Assembly: GCA_009700485.1 (NCBI GenBank)
Contig: WLLZ01000057.1
Coordinates: 1-10,788 of the forward strand
Direction of reading: 5' to 3'
DNA length: 10,788 bases
DNA from: Actinomycetota bacterium
GTDB lineage: Bacteria; Actinomycetota; Actinomycetes; S36-B12
Positions 7,867-10,788 of the stretch are shown here, piece by piece; the first letter of the stretch is position 1; each line of letters begins with the position of its first letter. The notes beneath the pieces were generated by a model. The model did not search any database. It was not told the DNA's origin and saw nothing but the letters and a program-made list of their open reading frames with translations. The position numbers and the translations under genes are program-made.

Positions 7867-9231
7867 ATGGTGAACTTGCTGCGTCTTCCGGGCGCCCGTT
7901 TCTTAAGTCATCTAGCCATAGTTTTTGTGATTTGGGCCGCGTTGATGCGAATCAACGATGGCATCGATCCACTAATGAGCTACTACCTCGCACTCGCGGC
8001 GATGTATGCGACAGCAATGTTCGGCATGGTGATACTTGTCGGCTTATCCGGACAGGTGTCCTTGGGTAATGGTGCGCTGATGGCAATCGGCGGCTATGTA
8101 TTCGCGCTCACGAGCCTTAACTGGCAGACCGTGCCAATTCTTGGATGGCAATGGAATCCAATCTGGTCGATGATCTTTGCCGGCTTCGGGGGTATCGCGG
8201 TCGGTCTCCTCATCGGCTGGATAGGTGCTCGACTGCGCGGGCCTTACCTTGCCGGCTTGACTCTTGGCATCGCCGTGGGAATCCCAGCCATCGCGACCCG
8301 GTTCCCTGAAATCTTCGGTGGCGAGACCGGGCTGATGCTCACCGTGCCTTATCCCGCAGGTGGTTACGCCCCTGCCGCGGAAACGGTGACGATTGATGAG
8401 GCGCCCTTAGCTGAGGTGCCACTGGAGCAGGCACCACTTGACGAGGTGCCACTGGAGCAAGCCCCACTGGAGCAAGCACCACTCGATACTGAAACAGCCG
8501 GCGCTGGAGACATGCTGACCGCAGACAACTTCCCCAGTGCCGAAAGTTCGCCTGCTGCTGGTGACATGCTGACCGCCGACAACTTCCCCAGTGCCGAAAG
8601 TTCGCCAAGTGCTTTGGCGCTGCCATCAGAATCCGCGCTCCCAAATGACATTGATCCGACGGCAGCAGGCGATGCACTACTTGCAGGTAGCGCCTTTGTC
8701 CTCGAGCGCTGGCAAGCCTCACTCGCAGTTACCGCAGCCTGCATTATCGGTTTCTTCGCACTTAACTTGGTGCGCGGGCGCCAGGGTCGGATATGGCGTG
8801 CGGTTCGCGACGATGAAGTCGCCGCTGCCGTTTCTGGGATTTCCCCGGCCGGTTCAAAGATCTCGGCATTTGTGGTCAGCAGCTTCTTTGCCGCCATTGC
8901 CGGCGCCGTATTCGCCCAGATTCTCAGTTATGTCGGGCCAGGGGCTTTTGGGCTCGGGCTCTCCCTATCGCTACTGGTCGGTGTGGTGCTCGGTGGCCGC
9001 GCTTCCCTTGGTGGCGCGATCATCGGTGGCGTACTACTGGTCGCCCTACCCCAGTTGGTATTCAATATTGCCGGCGATCGCGGCTGGCCGGCCAATGTCA
9101 CCGACAATGCGCCAAACCTGGTTTACGGCCTACTGGTCGTGCTGGTGGTATTGATTGCACCCGGTGGCATCTTGGGAAGCCTGAAGGATGGCACCCGACG
9201 CTTGCTGGCAAAGTCCCGCTCTGCCAAATAA
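7867..9231 (+). CDS. livM: Branched-chain-type ABC transporter permease, LivM type, with repeat-rich extracellular insertion
   Basis: Second pore subunit, 454 residues; ordinary LivM proteins are about 300-360. LivM hallmarks flank the insertion: LVGLSGQVSLGNGALMAIGGY (57-77) and RGPYLAGLTLGIA (124-136) before it, then RAVRDDEVAAAVSGI (311-325), VGPGAFGLGLSLSLLVGVVLGG and APGGILG (431-437) after it. The extra sequence, about residues 165-279, falls where normal LivM has the short outer loop following the GG..GL motif (GGETGL, 151-156). Residues 146-280 contain 24 acidic residues and no Lys, Arg, His or Cys, as expected for a segment outside the membrane. Inside it lie six pentapeptide units (178-207) and two 18-residue units (213-248). 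The frame is continuous and both ends are normal, so this is an insertion and not a broken gene. It starts eight bases after livH with a weak ribosome binding site, GGGGCGAG. Confidence 0.93.
   Translation: MVNLLRLPGARFLSHLAIVFVIWAALMRINDGIDPLMSYYLALAAMYATAMFGMVILVGLSGQVSLGNGALMAIGGYVFALTSLNWQTVPILGWQWNPIWSMIFAGFGGIAVGLLIGWIGARLRGPYLAGLTLGIAVGIPAIATRFPEIFGGETGLMLTVPYPAGGYAPAAETVTIDEAPLAEVPLEQAPLDEVPLEQAPLEQAPLDTETAGAGDMLTADNFPSAESSPAAGDMLTADNFPSAESSPSALALPSESALPNDIDPTAAGDALLAGSAFVLERWQASLAVTAACIIGFFALNLVRGRQGRIWRAVRDDEVAAAVSGISPAGSKISAFVVSSFFAAIAGAVFAQILSYVGPGAFGLGLSLSLLVGVVLGGRASLGGAIIGGVLLVALPQLVFNIAGDRGWPANVTDNAPNLVYGLLVVLVVLIAPGGILGSLKDGTRRLLAKSRSAK
8398..8487 (+). repeat. Six tandem 15-bp units encoding a pentapeptide repeat in livM
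   Basis: Six consecutive in-frame 15-base units encode EAPLA, EVPLE, QAPLD, EVPLE, QAPLE and QAPLD (residues 178-207), consensus [E/Q][A/V]PL[E/D]. Pro-Leu is invariant. Units differ mainly at third codon positions (CCA/CCC, CTG/CTT/CTC/TTA), so the array has either diverged or been kept under protein-level selection. The motif is not the A(D/N)LXX pentapeptide-repeat family. Unit length divisible by three means gain or loss of units would keep the frame. Confidence 0.92.
8503..8610 (+). repeat. Two tandem 54-bp units encoding an 18-residue repeat in livM
   Basis: Copies at 8503-8556 and 8557-8610 encode AGDMLTADNFPSAESSP followed by A or S (residues 213-230 and 231-248). The DNA copies differ at only a handful of positions (GGA/GGT, GCA/GCC, CCT/CCA and GCT/AGT), and all but the last are silent. 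The high DNA identity suggests a recent duplication or recurrent gene conversion, more recent than the pentapeptide array beside it. Confidence 0.95.
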
Positions 9232-9251
9232 CTTTCCTATTTGTCCTTTTT
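9225..9251 (+). terminator. Weak terminator-like hairpin at the livM stop codon
   Basis: CAAATA (9225-9230) and TATTTG (9238-9243) form a perfect six-base stem with a seven-base loop, followed by TCC and a run of five T. The stem is AT-rich and overlaps the livM TAA, so it would be weak. At most it would attenuate read-through from livM into the binding-protein gene; chance is quite possible. Confidence 0.2.
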
Positions 9252-9379
9252 GTGAATTTTTCATCGGGACAACCGGCCAAATTGCCCTTACCTTTTACGA
9301 ATACCACCTGAACCAAAGGTTACTGGCTAGTAGCGTAGAGATATACCGAGCACGCACCATGCGTGTCCGCAGCCGAGCC

Positions 9380-9400
9380 TCTCCCCTAATTCAGGGGGGA
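9380..9400 (+). promoter_or_regulatory. Stable leader hairpin upstream of the binding-protein gene
   Basis: TCTCCCCT (9380-9387) pairs with AGGGGGGA (9393-9400) as an eight-base stem with one G-U pair and an AATTC loop. No T-run follows, so it is not a terminator. It sits 10 bases upstream of the GGAGG ribosome binding site (9411-9415) in a 191-base gap, the only long gap in the operon. Such a structure could protect the 5' end of a processed binding-protein message or mark a separate leader. A TATACC at 9342-9347 is a weak -10 candidate for a dedicated promoter, without a convincing -35. Confidence 0.4.
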
Positions 9401-9422
9401 AAGTTAAACGGGAGGAAATTAC

Positions 9423-10712
9423 GTGAGAACCACCTATGCGGCCCGCGTGGTCGCCGCTGGAGCCGTGGCAGCACTTGCGCTTGCCGCAGCTGTTCCAGCC
9501 CAAGCAGCAAGGATTCAGGCAACTGATCCCGGTGTCTCAAAAACCGAGATCGTGATCGGCACGACCACACCGCTAACCGGCCCGGCCTCCCCTGGCTATA
9601 TGTATGTAGCTCCGGCCGCGAAGGCGTACTTCGATTACGTCAATTCAAATGGCGGCATCAACGGACGAAAAATAAATTATGTCTACCTTGATGATCAGTA
9701 CAACCCAGCGCTGACCAAGAAGCAGACGAACCAGTTGATTCTTAGTAACAAAATTTTTGCGATGTTCGGTGCTCTCGGTACCCCGTCGCACTCTGCGGTC
9801 GTCGCTGACCTGAATCGTCGCGGAATCCCAGACGTATTCGTCAACACGGGCTCATCGAACTTCGATAATCCATCGAAGTACCCAATGACTTTCCCATTCT
9901 TCCCGTCGTATGTGGTGGAAGCCAAAGTCATGGGTTACTACATGGCCAATGACGCCACGCTTAATGCCAAGAAAAAGTGCCTGTTCTATCAGGACGGTGA
10001 ATTCGGCGATAACGCCAAGGTTGGCTTCGCCGCCGCCGGTACTACTTTCGCTGCAGAGACGTCCTACTACTCCGGCCAGCAGGTTGCGCCATTTACTTCG
10101 CAGGTCGCAAAGTTGAAGGCAGCCGGCTGCGAGTTGGTTGTCTTCTTCGGAGTTACTTCGGCAACTGCTCAGTTGCTCGGCACCGCCGCCAAGTCAGCAT
10201 TCGCACCGACCTGGATGATCACTTCGGTCGGCTCTGACCCATCGGTTGTTGGCGCCGCTCTCGGTGCCGCGGGCAACACGCTGCTCAAGGGTGTCTATAC
10301 GCCCAGCTTCTTGGTGCCTATCCAAGACTCCACGAACCCATATGTTAGCCAGATGAAGGTGATCGCGGATAAGAACGCTCTGCCGTGGAACTTCTACACC
10401 TACTACGGCTTGAACACCGCTTATGTCTTGGCGCAGGCCATCAAGGCTGCGGGCACCGACTTGACGAGGGCGAGTTTGATCAATGCGCTCCAGACCAAGG
10501 CCAGCACCTTTAGGTCAGCGGCTATAGCACCCATGCTGATCAGTGCGAAGTCACATCAGGGGCTAAACGGCTACTACATGGGCCAGTACAACGCAACGGG
10601 CCAAGTAGAGCGCCTGACCAGCTACATCATGACGGCGACGAGCGCGACTTCTGGCACCGCTAAGAAGACCACGTTCAAGCCCGGCGCACCCACCTCCAAG
10701 TTGCTTCCGTAG
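9423..10712 (+). CDS. ABC transporter substrate-binding protein, Peripla_BP_6/LivK type
   Basis: Extracellular receptor of the importer, 429 residues. Residues 1-28 form a Sec signal peptide: basic RTTYAAR, a hydrophobic Ala/Val/Leu stretch and AQA just before the likely cleavage site. There is no lipobox cysteine. The mature part begins with the family opening VSKTEIVIGTTTPLTGPAS (38-56), then FDYVNSNGGINGRKINYVYLDDQYNP (70-95) and the ligand-site region GALGTPSHSAVVADLNRRGIPDVFVNTGSSNF (116-147). The ligand-contact positions differ from E. coli LivJ/LivK, and the GTPS....LN..G.P..FV.TG pattern recalls HAAT receptors that bind other ligands, including aromatic acids, so the substrate stays open. 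Two cysteines (C186 and C236) could form a disulfide. The GTG start has GGAGG seven bases upstream. The gene follows livM with 191 bases between them. Confidence 0.93.
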   Translation: MRTTYAARVVAAGAVAALALAAAVPAQAARIQATDPGVSKTEIVIGTTTPLTGPASPGYMYVAPAAKAYFDYVNSNGGINGRKINYVYLDDQYNPALTKKQTNQLILSNKIFAMFGALGTPSHSAVVADLNRRGIPDVFVNTGSSNFDNPSKYPMTFPFFPSYVVEAKVMGYYMANDATLNAKKKCLFYQDGEFGDNAKVGFAAAGTTFAAETSYYSGQQVAPFTSQVAKLKAAGCELVVFFGVTSATAQLLGTAAKSAFAPTWMITSVGSDPSVVGAALGAAGNTLLKGVYTPSFLVPIQDSTNPYVSQMKVIADKNALPWNFYTYYGLNTAYVLAQAIKAAGTDLTRASLINALQTKASTFRSAAIAPMLISAKSHQGLNGYYMGQYNATGQVERLTSYIMTATSATSGTAKKTTFKPGAPTSKLLP

Positions 10713-10724
10713 ATGAGGACACCA

Positions 10725-10788
10725 ATGAAAATCAAAATGTCTCGCCGCATTGTTGCGGTACTCGCCACGTCGGGGTTGCTGCTCGCAG
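10725..10788 (+). CDS. Start of an exported protein or lipoprotein, cut by window edge
   Basis: Only 21 codons are visible: MKIKMSRRIVAVLATSGLLLA. This is a signal peptide with a basic start (K2, K4, R7, R8) and a hydrophobic core from about residue 9. The final complete residues LLLA followed by a codon beginning with G could lead into a lipobox such as LAGC, but that codon is outside the window. The ATG at 10725 has GAGG six bases upstream. An in-frame ATG at 10713, directly after the binding-protein stop, would add four residues but lacks its own well-spaced site. The 12-base gap suggests the same operon. It might be a second receptor or an accessory lipoprotein, but the function cannot be assigned. 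Confidence 0.75.
   Translation, partial: MKIKMSRRIVAVLATSGLLLA

Noticed and set aside
8359..8703. livM as a pseudogene or frameshifted gene
   Set aside because: The frame is uninterrupted, the insertion is a multiple of three, and the C-terminal LivM motifs follow in the same frame.
8364..8897. Long minus-strand open frame (177 codons) opposite the livM repeats
   Set aside because: It is the antisense of the low-complexity repeat region; its Ser/Ala/Gly-rich repeats mirror the plus-strand repeats, and the plus frame continues into conserved LivM motifs on both sides.
9266..9301. GGG-A-CAA ... TTGCCC imperfect stem as terminator after livM
   Set aside because: It has a bulge, a nine-base loop and no proper T-run afterwards, so it is not better than chance.
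9359..9526. Possible small gene starting in the leader before the receptor gene
   Set aside because: There is no ribosome binding site, the frame is Arg/Ser-rich and runs out of frame into the receptor signal peptide.

Overview
The window looks like chromosomal DNA from an actinomycete (Actinomycetota). The reasons are moderately high GC by eye, frequent GTG starts with GGAGG-type ribosome binding sites, and a cis-isoprenyl diphosphate synthase closest in recalled sequence to Mycobacterium tuberculosis Rv1086. That gene lies beside a YyaL/DUF255 thioredoxin-fold protein, as Rv1084 lies near Rv1086. The genus cannot be fixed from the window. There are no RNA genes, insertion sequences, phage genes or CRISPR arrays.

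Left block, minus strand (1-4212), read right to left: a class III PLP aminotransferase related to glutamate-1-semialdehyde aminomutase (4212-2785), the YyaL-type protein (2768-744, 16 bases downstream), then, after a 116-base gap, the isoprenyl diphosphate synthase (627 to the window edge, C-terminus missing). The first two are probably co-transcribed. The synthase would supply a Z-prenyl diphosphate for lipid-carrier synthesis.

Middle block, plus strand (4306-5378): a divergently transcribed four-helix membrane protein of the YqhA/UPF0114 family, possibly from a leaderless transcript, followed 8 bases later by a small class I SAM-dependent methyltransferase.

Right block, plus strand (5477-10788): a complete ABC importer of the branched-chain/hydrophobic amino acid (HAAT/Liv) type, ordered livG-livF-livH-livM-binding protein, followed by the start of another exported protein. 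The five genes are tightly packed (1-base overlap, 10- and 8-base gaps) except for a 191-base leader before the binding protein. That leader contains a stable hairpin 10 bases upstream of the ribosome binding site. The two ATPases should drive import through the LivH/LivM pore of a ligand delivered by the binding protein. The ligand is not proven, because the Liv label covers transporters for aliphatic amino acids, amides and aromatic acids.

The most unusual feature is LivM. A predicted extracellular loop carries an insertion of roughly 110 residues that is acidic and lacks any Lys, Arg, His or Cys. It is built from six pentapeptide units (15-bp repeats) followed by two nearly identical 18-residue units (54-bp repeats). 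The second notable feature is LivG, whose ABC signature has proline at the position of the key glycine. Together they point to a Liv importer with an unusual exterior and a non-canonical ATPase site. No wholly new system is evident beyond this.
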